Shown one piece after another: positions 21,763 to 33,440 of a stretch of 64,000 nucleotides of DNA. This DNA is from Gonatopus flavifemur. Its lineage: Eukaryota; Arthropoda; Insecta; Hymenoptera; Dryinidae. Where the stretch lies: NCBI GenBank assembly GCA_018340375.1, contig JAFFJZ010000016.1:4967372-5031371 (forward strand). Reading direction: 5' to 3'. The position numbers and the translations under genes are program-made. The notes beneath the pieces were generated by a model, which saw nothing but the letters and a program-made list of their open reading frames with translations, was not told where the DNA came from and searched no databases. How positions within the stretch are numbered: position 1 is the first letter of the stretch; each line of letters opens with the position of its first letter.

Positions 21763-23858
21763 TTGAGTGGGATGCATTTTAAATTTCAGGCAAGTATTTT
21801 AGAATCACTAAAATGGATCTCATGTTTTACAGCATTGGCACAGTGCTTCAATGATGAATTTTATCAATCGAACCATAATCCTGAATTTACTGTGAAGAAT
21901 TATAATACTGATAATGATGAAGATATTGAGAATTTTGTTGGTAGTTATGTTGAAGATAAAGATGGAAGTGCTCGAGTAACCCACAATAAAGATGATTATT
22001 TTCATCACTTCAAGTATAATCCAAAATTTGATGTGAAAAATGATATTGAAAATGATGCAAATTTTGTCAATAGTCATGATGAAGATGATGGTGCAAATGT
22101 TGAAGTAATCGCCAGTCAATCGAACAACAATCAAGATTCTGCAACTTTAATAGAAAAACTAAGAGTATGGGCTGTGGAAAATACAAATCATGTGACGAAC
22201 AAAACAGTCACTTCACTGAGTGATTGAAGATTCTGAAAGAATACCACGATGTCCCCATTACCGCTGAAAGGCTTTTAGGGACAAGACGTTTACCTCATAA
22301 TTTCATTCGTAATATGGAAGGTCAAAGTGGTCCAGGAAAATATGCTTATTTTGGAATATAATCGGAATCATCAAAAAGAATTCAGCCAAGCGTTTACAAA
22401 GAAAATTTTATCAGTGTTTCATTCATTGTTGATGGCTTCCCATTATACAAAAATTCCCGGAAACAATTTTGGCCGATTTTAATGAAAATTGTACACCCTG
22501 AATACCGTAGTAATCCATTTCTTGTAGCCATTTATTGTGGATCATCTAAGCCCGCTGATGTGAACGTGTTCATGGAAGACTTCATCCGAGAAGCCTCAAA
22601 TTTGGTCACAAATAATGTAATTATATGCGAGAAAGTTTTGAAATTGGAGATGAAAGCTGTTGTTTGTGATACCCCGGCAAGAGCTTCCGTCAGATGCGCC
22701 AAAGGACATACAGGATTTGATGCTTGCGAACGTTGTACAGTGAAGGTAATCACTGTAAACAAGAGAAGAGTTTACGCCAACACAGATTGCCCTTTACGTA
22801 CACACGAAAGTTTCGTAAGGAAAGAAAATTCAGGACATCATCTACCTAACAAAACATCTCCTCTGGTTCAGATTCCGGGCTTAGATATCGTTCATTCGGT
22901 AGTTTTGGGTTATATGCATTCATTATGCATCGGAGTTATGAAATCTTGATTGGAGAAATGGATACATGGCAGTCATCAAACCAAAATCGGATTAGTGCAT
23001 AGAAATCAATTGCAGCAATCATCAAAAATGATTAAATCAAGTATTCCTACCGGATCTCAAAGAAAAGAATTTGATCTCGATGATTTATCCAACTGGAAAG
23101 CAACACAATTCAGATTTTTTCTCATGTACTGTGGCGTTATTGTGCTGAAAAATGTACTGAATGATCAACAATTTAAACATTCCAAATTGCTTTTCACAGC
23201 TCCGCGTATTCTTTGCAGTACAGAAAATGCAGTGCGCTATGCAGATATTGTTAAATCTTCTTTGGTGATATTTTCTAAAACATTACCTACTCTGTACAGG
23301 AGGGATTCCCAAGTTATGAATTTTCATAACTTAATTGATGTTGCCGATGATGTGAAGTACACACAGTTACCATTATCAAAACTGTCTGCCTTCCCATTCG
23401 AAAATTGTCTCGGAAAAATCAAAAAATTAATACGAACACCGAATTTGCCCCTTTCACAAGTATGTCGAAGGATGTCTGGATTAGAAATACCATCAAATTT
23501 GGATATAACACATCATTTCTTGGTTGAGAAGTGCATACCGTTATCAAAATTCGACAGTAAAAGTGTTTTAGACTATCAAAAAATTGAATTTCAGCATATG
23601 ATTCTATCTATATTGTCACTTGATAATATTGTACAATCAAAAAGGGAGGAATTCTTCAAAATCGTGAAAATTTCTAAGCAAAAGAGAAGTGAATCTGATA
23701 GATGTGATGATGTATATATTACAGGGCATTTAATTGAAAATTGTCGATCTATTTTCGATTATCCCCTCAAATCGCGAGTAATCGGTATTTGTGAAATGGG
23801 AATATCTTCTTACCAATATCAAACACTCTCGATTACGGAAATAAAAAAAATGTATTAA
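21763..23858 (+). pseudogene. tnp2 / CACTA-like transposase, decayed
   Basis: An acidic, Asn/Asp-rich N-terminal part (21790-22227) with LIEKLRVWAVENTNHVTNKT is followed by a frame change near 22215. It then reads EYHDVPITAERLLGTRR, and after another shift IVDGFPLYKNSRKQFWPILM (about 22427). The core has FLVAIYCGSSKPADVNVF, VCDTPARASVRCAKGHTGF and CERCTVK, then PGLDIVHSVVLGYMHSLCIG. A TGA follows at 22947-22949. In the same frame the sequence continues to SAFPFENCLGKIKKLIRTPN and stops at 23858. This order matches the animal relatives of plant transposase_21 (tnp2) of CACTA/EnSpm elements, by memory. The lone Asp in VDGFPLY and the CDTPA block are candidate catalytic positions. Terminal repeats were not found. 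Confidence 0.7.
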
Positions 23859-23911
23859 AATAATATTACCAAATAAAAGTTATTCAATCAGTTTATTGCA
23901 TGCATGAATAT

Positions 23912-24905
23912 CCCTAGCAGAAATTCCTCTAGCAGGGTTGTAAATTAGGTAATTGGAGAAGAACACAATTCACAATTAAAATTTAATTCCTAATTGAAAT
24001 TTGTTTCGATTAACGAATAAATTCAATTCCTAATTGAATTTTTTCTCAATTAACGATTAAATTTAATTCTTAATTGAATTTTTCTCCAATTGACAATTAC
24101 ATTTAATTCTTAATTGAATTTTTTTTCAATTAACAGGTAAATCGAATTCCTGATTGAAATCGTTTCCAATTAACAAATGAATTTAACTGATTCGAAATCA
24201 AGCGATAATTGATTGATTTTTTCAATGTTTTCTTGTTCTTTCTCAATTAACGAATACAGAAGGATAAAAAAACATTAGACAAATCAATCAATTATTGTTT
24301 GATTTTGAATCAACTGAATTTATTTGTTAATTGGGAACGATTTCAATTGAGAATTAATTTTAATTGTTAACTGAAAAGAATTTGAATTAAGAATTGAATT
24401 TGTTGATTGAAAGAAATTTAATTAAGAATTAAATGTAATTGTTAATTGGAAAGAATTGCAATTAAGAATTTGATGTAATTGTTGATTGAGAAGAAATTCA
24501 ATTGAGAATTGAATTTAATTGTTAATTGGAAAATAGAGTCAGTTAAGAATTCAATCTATTTGTTAATTGAAACGAATTCCAATTGAGAATTAAATTTTAA
24601 TGGTTAATTGTGTTCTTCTCCAATTACCTAATTTACAACCCTGATCATTTTCAACCCTGTCCTCTAGTAATTCTCTAGTTGTAACACCTACCTCAACGAA
24701 AATATAAGTCTCTTTCGAGTTGCTAGTCCGAATATCAACTTACGAGTAAGCTACTTTGAGTCTTTAGTTTTTCGTTGGGACAGGTAGTAGCTGACTGATT
24801 AGTTGCTGATTGGACAGGCAACTCGAAAGTACCTTATTTTGAACTGTAGTTTTTCATTGGGGTAGGTATTACAACCAGAGAATTATTAGACAAATTTCTA
24901 CTGGG
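23912..24905. mobile_element. Old palindromic element interrupted by the hAT MITE
   Basis: With the 23933-24667 insertion removed, the left part (CCCTAGCAGAAATT, then TAATTCTCTAGTTGTAACAC at 24668) is inverted at the right end (complement CCCAGTAGAAATTT, then TAATTCTCTGGTTGTAATAC). The element is about 260 bp without the insertion. Its own target duplication is unclear. Confidence 0.75.
23933..24659. mobile_element. hAT-type MITE, 727 bp, perfect 8 bp target duplication
   Basis: TCCTCTAG occurs at 23925-23932 and 24660-24667. The left end is CAGGGTTGTAAATTAGG; the right end is the complement of CAGGGTTGAAAATGAT directly followed by a second CAGGGTTGTAAATTAGG, so the terminus is duplicated on the right. 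The interior is a long palindrome of imperfect units of about 60 bp built from AATTCNTAATTGAATT, inverted about the centre (near 24220). No coding capacity. An 8 bp duplication and CAGGG ends fit the hAT superfamily. Confidence 0.88.
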
Positions 24906-24950
24906 AATGCTATCGGATCTACAAATGTACGATGCTGCGAAGTCTGTCAC

Positions 24951-25209
24951 CCAGATGGCACACCAAAATCCCAAATGAATGATGGAAAAAGGACTCTTCA
25001 AAAACTGTTTCAGAATACAAAGCGTTCTTGAAGAGTTTCAAAAACAATTAGACTTCAAACTCCTTTGAGAATTTTAACGGAACTCATAAATATTTGACAA
25101 ATCCAATTCTCTTTGCAACTGTTCAAGATCTTTTTTTTTTATTCTCAAAGAGTTCTTGAAGAGTTGTTGTTTCAGAATTCATTTGAGATTCTTATGTGCT
25201 ATCTGGGAA
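24951..25209. repeat. Palindromic element with CCCAGATNGCACA ends
   Basis: The left CCCAGATGGCACACCAAAATC matches the complement of the right end CCCAGATAGCACATAAGAATC. The arms share TCAAATGAAT and ACTCTTCAA. About 260 bp, no coding frame. A CCCAGATAGCA motif recurs singly at 39714. Confidence 0.75.
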
Positions 25210-25915
25210 GAAGATACTAGCGTCGGTATTTCGCATTATTGGCTAAAAAAAGACGCAATTATAAGATAGAATAAGAGGTCTTATAACGACGCTGGTATGC
25301 CCTTAGGGTCAATATTAAAATCGAAAGATTCTAGGGTTCTTTGGAAATGCTTTTTGAACACCAGAAATTCATAAAAGACTTAATCTGGACTGGAAGAACG
25401 TGGAGTTTCAAAGGATTCAACCCAAATGCACCAGAATATACTGTGAACGTTCTTCGAATATTCGAAATATGTTCTATGCACATTCCAATGAGACCGTTTC
25501 ATACACTGTTAAAAATGTTTGTGAATTTAATATACGTTCTTAGGAAAAACGACATTAATTCTCAAGGGCGCTATATCAATTGTATTCCACATTTGGATGT
25601 TGGAAAATCAATCACATCTTTCATGAACTTCAAACAAAAGTTTTGAAATTCATAACAGTTTGTGAAAATTCATAACTGTAGATATTGAATTTCTGTATTT
25701 ATTCGAATATTGGAAAATCAATCACATATTTCTCAAATTTCAAACAACGTTTTTGATATTCACCACAGTTTATGAAAATTCATAAATGTACATATTGAAT
25801 TTTCATAATGTACATGAAATCCATGCGCGATTACACTTTGCGCATCTAATTATCACGTGTTCAATATGTACGATAACTCCAATGGTAAAACATGGTATTG
25901 GAAAAAGGCACACCC
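25210..25915. other. No gene recognised; short local duplication
   Basis: A local duplication (TTGGAAAATCAATCACAT at 25599 and 25709, followed by similar text) gives a period near 110 bp. Otherwise nothing. Confidence 0.5.
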
Positions 25916-25917
25916 CG

Positions 25918-26008
25918 TAGGAAAAATTTTCCTAAGCTTTTTCCTAAACTTTTTCCTAGACATTTTCTTAGATATTTTCCTAGACTATTTTCTTAGATAA
26001 AATCTAGG
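25918..26008 (+). repeat. Short tandem repeat, about 15 bp unit
   Basis: TTTTCCTAGAC/TTTTCTTAGAT-type units occur six to seven times in tandem, with variation. Confidence 0.75.
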
Positions 26009-26174
26009 AGTTTTTGCCAAGGACAAAAAATATATAAACACGTATTTATGGTGTTTTCACTTCTAAAAACCCTAATATATGGTGGTGCTCCCTCCAAAAA
26101 AATGGTGCTGATTCAAGACCTAATCGAATATGAGAGAAAAAAAAATAATAAAATCTCGCAAGATGGAAAAAGTT

Positions 26175-26256
26175 TCTCTTCCGCAGTTTGAATCGAACGT
26201 GGGGCTTTTTGGTGTCGAAGCCAAAGATTTACCACTGAATCATAGACCATGTTCTC
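26175..26256 (-). repeat. tRNA-like sequence
   Basis: The minus strand shows A-box-like TGATTCAGTGGTAAATC and B-box-like CGTTCGATTCAAA about 35 bases apart. Probably a SINE head or decayed tRNA. 26260-26900 downstream holds nothing else. Confidence 0.45.
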
Positions 26257-26908
26257 ATTTAGACATGCAGAAAGACGGTTTATAATTGGTGTGTGAATCA
26301 TTCTTATCGCATTGCTGTAATGAGTGAATTCAAAAAGTAAATATCATTGGAAAAATCATGTATGAAAATTTAAGAAATGCGAAACATTTCCCTTGCATCT
26401 TGAGAATTGCTTGCGTTATTGATGAAAATTATGCTTCAAGAAATACCAACTTATCATTCGAGTAAATATTTTTTCTGTAAGATCTCTTTGAACTGAATCT
26501 ATGAAACAGTCTGAAATTTTCAGGGAAGAATCTGTGAAATTCATCGTAAAATCAAATCACGCGATTCTAATAATTCATTCATATTATTTTGATTTTCAGA
26601 ATTTTTTGTATTAATTTCACACCATAACATGATGAAACATTTGGGAGGAATTTTGGAAAATCAGTAATTTAGTGTTGAAAATTCATGTATTTTTTTACAT
26701 CGATTTTTATAACGTTGTGGCTTGAATTTCAAAATTCTGTCTATTATTTTGGGGATACAAAAATGTTTGAAAATTAATACACAATTGTGTGTGTTGATTG
26801 CTTCCAAACATTTTATATGAAATTCCAAACAGATTTTTCTAACAGTGTAGATGCTATGCACTTTCTTCATACGTATGTGATCGAATATATGACGGTACGT
26901 TAATTGAA

Positions 26909-27087
26909 CGTCAGGCTGGCGTCCCATGGACGGAAAAAGTGACGGAAAGCGACTTGCGGTACCAATACTTTTCAAGTATGCCTAGTTTTATCTGGTTTCA
27001 TCCAACAGTCACTAAAAATTCTGGAAATCTATTGGTGCCGCAATTCGCTTTCCGTCACTTTTTCCGTCCATGGGACGCTAGCCTCAA
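26909..27087. mobile_element. Palindromic MITE, highly conserved 55 bp arms
   Basis: 26913-26967 pairs with the complement of 27030-27083; the 32-base core from GTCCCATGGACGG onwards is nearly perfect. AATTGAA flanks both sides within a few bases (26902 and 27086), a possible target duplication. The high arm identity suggests a fairly recent copy. Confidence 0.8.
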
Positions 27088-27099
27088 TTGAATGAATAT

Positions 27100-28040
27100 C
27101 GTACATTTCAAATGTACGACGAACGTACTGAGTATATTTAAAACACTGTTATTTGAATATTCTATGCACGTTCACTGTATGTCCTTCGTATCTCATTCGT
27201 ACATTCTGAGAACGTTTCCATTTCGTATATACGTTGAACTTCTGTTGCTACTTGAGAACGAGGAGTTCAAACAGAACTATTTATAAGTATATAGGGACCA
27301 GCAAACTGTACGGTTATTGATACATATTGAAGAGGAGTTGATCCATGATTAATGATTAATATAATCCATACTTCATTGAGATAACTACTTGGAGATTTAT
27401 TTTATGTAAAAATATAATTCATTCCCGAGTAGAAATTGATATTGGGTGTTAGATCAGGACCAGATCTGGGAAGCCTCATTTCAAATCGGGTCCTGATATG
27501 GAAAGTACTAAGGGATCAGAGGCTGAATGTAACGTACCGTTGCATCAGGGCCCGATGTGGCAAACCATATCTGGCCCATACATGGCTTACCGGATGTGGA
27601 CCATACATGGCGTGCCATAAGAGTGCCAAGTGTTGTAATTTCAAAATGTTGAAAAACAATATTTTTTGGAATTTGAAATTCAGACCTCGTACCGCAATAG
27701 ATAAAGCACTGAAGAATGACATTTTCATGAATTCAGTTCGGAGTAATCTGAGCAAGAAAATATTTACTCCACCGGTACACTAGTATCCTTGAAGACTCTA
27801 AGGTTTTCCAGATCTAATCTCAATTGAATGCTCAATACGAATATCTGCATAGTCTATGATAAATGTGCGCATAGCTATCGACAAAAAGGATCAAAATTCA
27901 ATTGCAAATTGACCAAAACTCAGCCAACCAACCCACTCTTGACAAATAGCACTACTTGACGTAGAATCAGTCACGTGACTAAACTGTGATTTCCCAGCTC
28001 ATCGAATAATCGAACACTGCATCAGAGTGATTTTCATGTC
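27100..28040. other. No gene recognised
   Basis: Short frames only. Nothing in 27436-27783 resembles a family I know. Confidence 0.4.
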
Positions 28041-28048
28041 ATGATGGG

Positions 28049-28603
28049 GTGTGCCAAATCAAGACCTCATCAGGACCGGAAGTCCGGGATCCGTCAGTTC
28101 TAACGGAAAGACCCAGGCCGAGCAAAATGGTCTACACATTCGAAACGTACCCACACGACGAAGGGTTCCAGGAGAAATCAAACACGGTATATAGACTTGA
28201 ACGGAAGAAGAAACGGGCCTCGGTGGTACGATGTGTGAAGACGGTCGGGACGTCTGAAGGAATACCTTCGTGGAACTATCTCGCGACGATGTTTGAAAAA
28301 CGTGGAGAAAGGAACTTGGTGAAACTTTTCGGACACGTTAAAATAACCGCCCTTCTATTCTTTTCGCGAGTGTAATGTTTTCGTTTGTTCTAAGAAAATC
28401 GGTTGTGTCGCGTTGTGGCTCGCAAGGGATCTACCGCGTCGTGGAAGACCATACTTATGGATTTTCTTCGCAAAAACGTCGCCATTGATGTGAACCCTCC
28501 GCACGTGCTCGGGAGCTTCATTCGTATGAACTTTCTTCCGGTGTCCGTAAACGTTTTATTTAATTCGAAGGATAAACCTCTCATGACCTCGATAACGTTT
28601 TGA
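28049..28603 (+). other. Unrecognised open stretch, GC-richer than surroundings
   Basis: Two stretches in the same frame (28049-28375 and about 28403-28603) are separated by two TAA codons. The first contains MVYTFETYPHDEGFQEKSN and is charged and basic downstream. An AATAAA lies at 28787. Composition differs from the AT-rich flanks, which hints at a decayed gene or retrotransposon part. No domain was recognised, and random openness cannot be excluded. Confidence 0.3.
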
Positions 28604-29582
28604 AACTATAATATTCGTAAGAAGAATTGTTCGGGAATCTAGATATGTATGATTGTTTAATGTTCGTCAGTGACGACGAGTGCTTGTTTTCTTCGTGTTA
28701 TTTCTTTTGCCCTTTTGGGGCGCAATATTGTGCTTCTGGAAGAACATTGGAAATGATAATTAAAGTTATATGAGTTGCAACTATAAAATAAACGTTTCAT
28801 TTTATTCCTTCAACACATGATAAAATATCAAGAAAAAGAAGAAAACATCGTTGAAAACAATGTGATTTCCAACGTTGGAAACAACGTGGTTTTCCCACAG
28901 TTTTTCAGCCACGGTTATGGTAGTGGAGTCAAGTATGAGGGTTCTATTAGAAAACGAATTTCATGATACATCGCAACAACGTTGTAAACTACGTTGTTTC
29001 CCACTCCCGGGCGGGATACTCTTAAGAGGTTTGGAGTGTTTTCTCGGTCACTCTGTACATTCTGTTTTCATGTGTTTTAATGTGATTCTCGTCCTTTTTT
29101 TCGTTCCAAGCTGTATATAATTTTTTACAAGCAAAGGCAATTCAGACTTTATCTAACTGATTTTATGAAATGTCATGGAAGTTTTCAGTGATTTCGAATA
29201 CAATCCTGATTGAGGCAATCCATGGCATTTCTTCAAATGATAAATATAATGTGATTTTACAGAAATCAATATAGGCGTTCATTATTTTTGTCATTCGTTA
29301 ATGGGGATATATGCACGTGTTTAACTAGGAAGTACATGAACGTATTTCAATTTACTCAATTTCTAACCTCAAATTGTGAATTCTTCAACTGTTTTCACAT
29401 TCCAACGATATATTCAGAAATTATATTGTTTTGATAGGTTTTTGGATGTCATTCATGGATATCTTTGAAAAGAATCATTTGGATACCCATACGCTGTTAT
29501 CATTTTTTATATGGTTTTGATATTCACACAAACATCCAAATCATATTCAAATGATTGGTTTGACACACATTTAGTCCAAGAG

Positions 29583-29993
29583 CCCATGGATAGGAACAAT
29601 GAGCTACTATGAAGGTTTGATTATGGTGGCTTTCGCAGATAACAGGTGAAAAAGGTGTATAAAATAGCAACTTGAATTTCTCAAAGTATAAAGCTCAATT
29701 TTCTTATATCGGCTTTCGAATAATATTAGAAATCATGTCGTCCATTGCCAGACACTCAATATCACACAGTTGCAATTTATCGAAGGTAAGGGTTCCTGGC
29801 AAGGAGTTGCCACTTTGATAAGTCTCTGGCAACGAGCGACATGATTTCTCATATTATTCAAAAGCCAATATAGGAAAATTAAGCTTCATACTTTCAGGAA
29901 TTCAAGGTGCTATTTTATACACTTTTTTTACCTGTTATCTGCCAAAGCCACCATGATCTAAATTTCATGGTAGCCTATCGTTCCTATCCATGT
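29583..29993. mobile_element. Palindromic element, about 170 bp arms
   Basis: The ends match as CATGGATAGGAAC (left) and its complement at right. The arms share ATGGTGGCTTTNGCAGATAACAGGT, ATAAAATAGCA and AATCATGTCG in inverted order. No coding frame; MITE-like. 28800-29580 before it is empty. Confidence 0.85.
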
Positions 29994-30817
29994 CAGGGGC
30001 ATACGCTGAGAAACTTCCAGCTTTTATAAAATAAGGGAGGCCTGGCAGTCAGAAGCTCTTGCTCCATTTTGTAATATAAAGCTGCGAATTATATAATTCA
30101 TTTGAAAAAGGTGTCACATGCCTTTATGCATATATATGTATATATAGTTTTTTCGAGTTAAAACCATAAAGCCAATATTAGCAAGAAAGAAATAATGTGC
30201 AGTATATTCATGAAAAAAACAGGAAAACCGAAATCCCTATTCAAAGAATCAGTCATTCAAACCGAAAAATAGAAGAATTTGTAAAACGAGGCATTAAGAA
30301 TCATGGAATAATGATGTAAGATCGGGTGGTATACAGCGATGGCAAAAATTTTGGGATCTGATGATGTATAACCAATCAAACATTTCTGTTGATAAGATCA
30401 ATCAATAATCTCTGGTCCTCACACTGTATGTCTTCAGTTCCTGGCAACACAGGCAGTATCTCGCACAGATCAGTGTACACCGTCTTCAGAATTAAGATCT
30501 GTACTCCGTGAATCCGAATCAATGAAAAGTACTGAGAATCAGCGAATTCCATTGGTGAATTAGTCTCTGGTGAAAATCAGATGTCAACGATGCAGCGAAG
30601 TGTTTGCCGGAAATTAAATGCAAATGTATATCGAGGGGAGTTTCGTAGATTTCGGAGTGTAAAATTACACTCCTTCACGCGAACGTACATATTTTTACCA
30701 GGGATGTGACCAGTAATTCGATATCAATTCCAATTACTTTTATTGGTTGAGGTAGTGTTGGTATCCATCAACATTCAACATTCATGTTGATCCAACATCA
30801 ATTTCAACTGGTCTCAC
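29994..30817. other. No gene recognised
   Basis: AT-rich, with short frames and no clear repeat. Confidence 0.4.
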
Positions 30818-31071
30818 ACGGAGAAATTGTAAAACAGACTGCTAATGTTCGTACATTGATCATCAGTGTGCAACAAAAAATAAATTTCCTAACCTCGATG
30901 TCAAGTGCGACTGCATCGATAACTGAAGAGTGAATCGTGACCAGCGTTGTATTCACATTGGCGATCAATGCACCTACATTAACAGTCAAATTCAGAAATA
31001 TATTTTTTCCTTGCACGTTGATGATCAATATACGGACATTGACGATCTATTTTAGAATTTCTCTGTGCATT
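30818..31071. mobile_element. Palindromic element with CACNGAGAAATT ends
   Basis: The left CACGGAGAAATTGTAAAACAG matches the complement of the right CACAGAGAAATTCTAAAATAG. TTGATCATCA and AAATAAATTTC-type blocks recur inverted. About 254 bp, MITE-like. Confidence 0.78.
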
Positions 31072-31237
31072 TGGTTTATCAAATTATGAGCCAATAAATA
31101 ACATCTTCCCTAAAAACAAATCGTTTTTGTGAAATTCTCATGATCTAGCATGGAGTGATATCATTGCAGCAAATGATTGATTTATATTACAAATTTGATT
31201 GATTGAAAACTCTGAAGTGCATTGAAGCAAGTACATA

Positions 31238-32909
31238 CAGTGGATAACAAAAATAAGTAAACACTCGCATTCTACCAACAAAATAACCATAACAACCAAA
31301 CCTCATCAATTTATTTGAGTTATCACTTTGATTATGTAACTGATACATAATATCAGAAACAAAAATAACCTTCAAAATCATATTCATTGGAAGATAAGAA
31401 AGAAATGTTCTTTAAAAGATTTCAGATACGGTATTAGAAATAACATAATTAATTCAACACGTCACTTAGTACTCACAATGGCGGCCCCCCTTTTGTGACA
31501 TTTCGCAAATTCTTTTCGGAACTGACAGAGCATACTTTTTACACTCTTCTACAGTGAGTTTTGTCCATGTTTCTGTGATGAAACGCGTCAGTTCTTCAAT
31601 ATTCCCCGGTTCCTTTCCTGATATTCGTAGCTTCAGTAGCGCCCACATGTTTTCTATGGGAGATAAGTCAGGGCTTTGTGGAGGCCACTCTAGGAGACTA
31701 ATATCATCCTTGATATAATTCATCACAATTTTGGCCTCATGAATAGGTGCATTTTCTTGTTGCAGGATAAAATCATCTCCTATCAATCGTTTTCCTTCCG
31801 GAACTATTATTTCATTCATCAATTTTAGATAAATTTTGGAATTTACTTTCCCATACAATGGAAAAATTTTTCCAATTCCATATGCCGAGAAGCATTCCCA
31901 AACCATTACACCTTTCTGTATGGATTTTAGTGTCGGCTTGGTGCATGCATACGATAATGCTTCCCCACGTTTCCTCCATACGTACATCCTCCCATGTGAA
32001 TGCGTCATGCGGATCATGGATTCATCCGTCCATAATATTCTTTTCCAAAAATCAAGAGGTTCCAGAACATGAGTTTCATAAAAATGAAGACGCTTTTTCA
32101 AATTTATTTTACTCACGTAGGGCAATTTCTCCGCCGCATGACCATGTCTTCCTGTTGCATGCAACCTTCTTCTTACTGTTTGCGTCGATGGAGCATCTTT
32201 TCCTTCTTCTATTAGTTTAGCTCTCATTTTCAGGGCTGATAAATGGGGATTTGATGTTGAAATATTGTGAATCCGTTTGTCTACGCGATCGGTGGTAATT
32301 CTTGGACGTCCTGACTTGGGGAGCACTGGAACTCGTCCATCTTTTTTATACGCAGCTATCATCTTAAAAATAGCTGCCGGTGTTTTTTCAAAATATGCAG
32401 CGATTGTTCGATATGATTTACTATCTTGATGCATTTTTATAACAATTCTACGTTCTTCGTTTGTTTGACGCTTCGATTGTGGCATGTTTCTTCCATTAAA
32501 TTGAGTGAACGTAGAAACTATGAAAAAAATATAACACATTACATAAAACATGCAAAAAAAATGGATCCAGATCCAAACTTACATACATACCTTTTTTTAT
32601 TGATTCAAATACAACAATTCTGATAATATTTCATAAATTCACTCATAAAAGAACGTATCGCACGCAACAAAACTCAGTAAATTATAAGTGTTCACTTACT
32701 TTTGGAAAATCGAACAAGAGTAAATCACGTATTAGATGTGTTTAATGTTGATACTTGAACTGATATTGCGGAACTATGTAGCGGTACTGAACAAGTGCGT
32801 CATACCACTGTATGTTTGTAAACATCAACGATCCTTCTCTCTCCATTCCTCTATAATGACACTTTTGATTAGTTGAAGTTATGTGTTTACTTACTCATGT
32901 TATCCACTG
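31238..32909 (-). mobile_element. Tc1-like element, complete ends
   Basis: Length 1672 bp. TA flanks both ends (31236-31237 and 32910-32911). The inverted ends start CAGTGGATAACA and share AAGTAAACAC. A second AAGTGTTCACTTACTT-like motif near 32688 may be a subterminal transposase-binding repeat. It contains one long transposase frame on the minus strand. Confidence 0.93.
31466..32485 (-). CDS. Tc1-family transposase, open but with altered catalytic residue
   Basis: A 339-residue open frame, the usual Tc1 length. I chose MPQSKRQTNEERR at 32485 because the 22 residues upstream are hydrophobic and not conserved in the family. It has paired helix-turn-helix DNA-binding regions (SYRTIAAYFEKTPAAIF, then GRPRITTDR as the basic hook). 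The catalytic domain follows with WTDES for the first Asp and SPDLSPIENMW for the final Glu. The second catalytic position reads QQENAPIH, with Glu where Tc1 enzymes have Asp. Spacing to the final Glu is 33 rather than 34 because one codon is missing before LLEWPPQS. Family function is cut-and-paste at TA. The frame is intact, but the substitution probably inactivates it. Confidence 0.9.
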   Translation of the reverse strand: MPQSKRQTNEERRIVIKMHQDSKSYRTIAAYFEKTPAAIFKMIAAYKKDGRVPVLPKSGRPRITTDRVDKRIHNISTSNPHLSALKMRAKLIEEGKDAPSTQTVRRRLHATGRHGHAAEKLPYVSKINLKKRLHFYETHVLEPLDFWKRILWTDESMIRMTHSHGRMYVWRKRGEALSYACTKPTLKSIQKGVMVWECFSAYGIGKIFPLYGKVNSKIYLKLMNEIIVPEGKRLIGDDFILQQENAPIHEAKIVMNYIKDDISLLEWPPQSPDLSPIENMWALLKLRISGKEPGNIEELTRFITETWTKLTVEECKKYALSVPKRICEMSQKGGRHCEY

Positions 32910-33373
32910 TACTATAATTCATATTTAATATTTCATCATGTCTTGAATTTTTTCATTGATTCTCAAACGAACCTGATTGGTTACTCATATTTGGTCATCC
33001 ATTGGTACGATGAGTTTAAGAAGTACCTTCTGGGATGAATGGTGCTTAACAATACATAGGGAAAACAATCGCGGACGCAGTACCTTGAACACAGTAGAAA
33101 GAAATACTTAATCCATAGAAATTCCTTCACTGTCATAAATATACCATCTACTCAGCACAAAGAGGCTAACCAGTAAATATAAATAATAGATGAAACGTGA
33201 AATCATGTTATGTCTTTGAATAACAATTTCCAAATTATGCAAACAACGTTGTTTTTTCGTGTTCGGCGTGTACGCCGTTTACTTGATGCTAATTCGTATT
33301 GATAGCGAAACTGTGACCTCATCCTCACAATATACGTACAAAATAGGGAATTATGCTCCGATATATGTCAACG

Positions 33374-33440
33374 TGGAGTTGGCTCAGTGGACAGGGTATC
33401 TGACTGATCATTCGAGGGACCCGGGATCGAAACTCATTAC
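33374..33440 (+). repeat. tRNA-like sequence
   Basis: GTTGGCTCAGTGGACAGGG (A-box-like) and GGGATCGAAACTC (B-box-like) are about 40 bases apart. Likely a tRNA-derived SINE head or degenerate tRNA; the acceptor stem does not close well. Confidence 0.5.

Noticed and set aside
31836..32220. Plus-strand frames inside the Tc1 element
   Set aside because: Antisense of the transposase.
2878..33440. tRNA-like stretches as functional tRNA genes
   Set aside because: A- and B-box-like motifs are present, but acceptor stems do not close and they lie in repeats.
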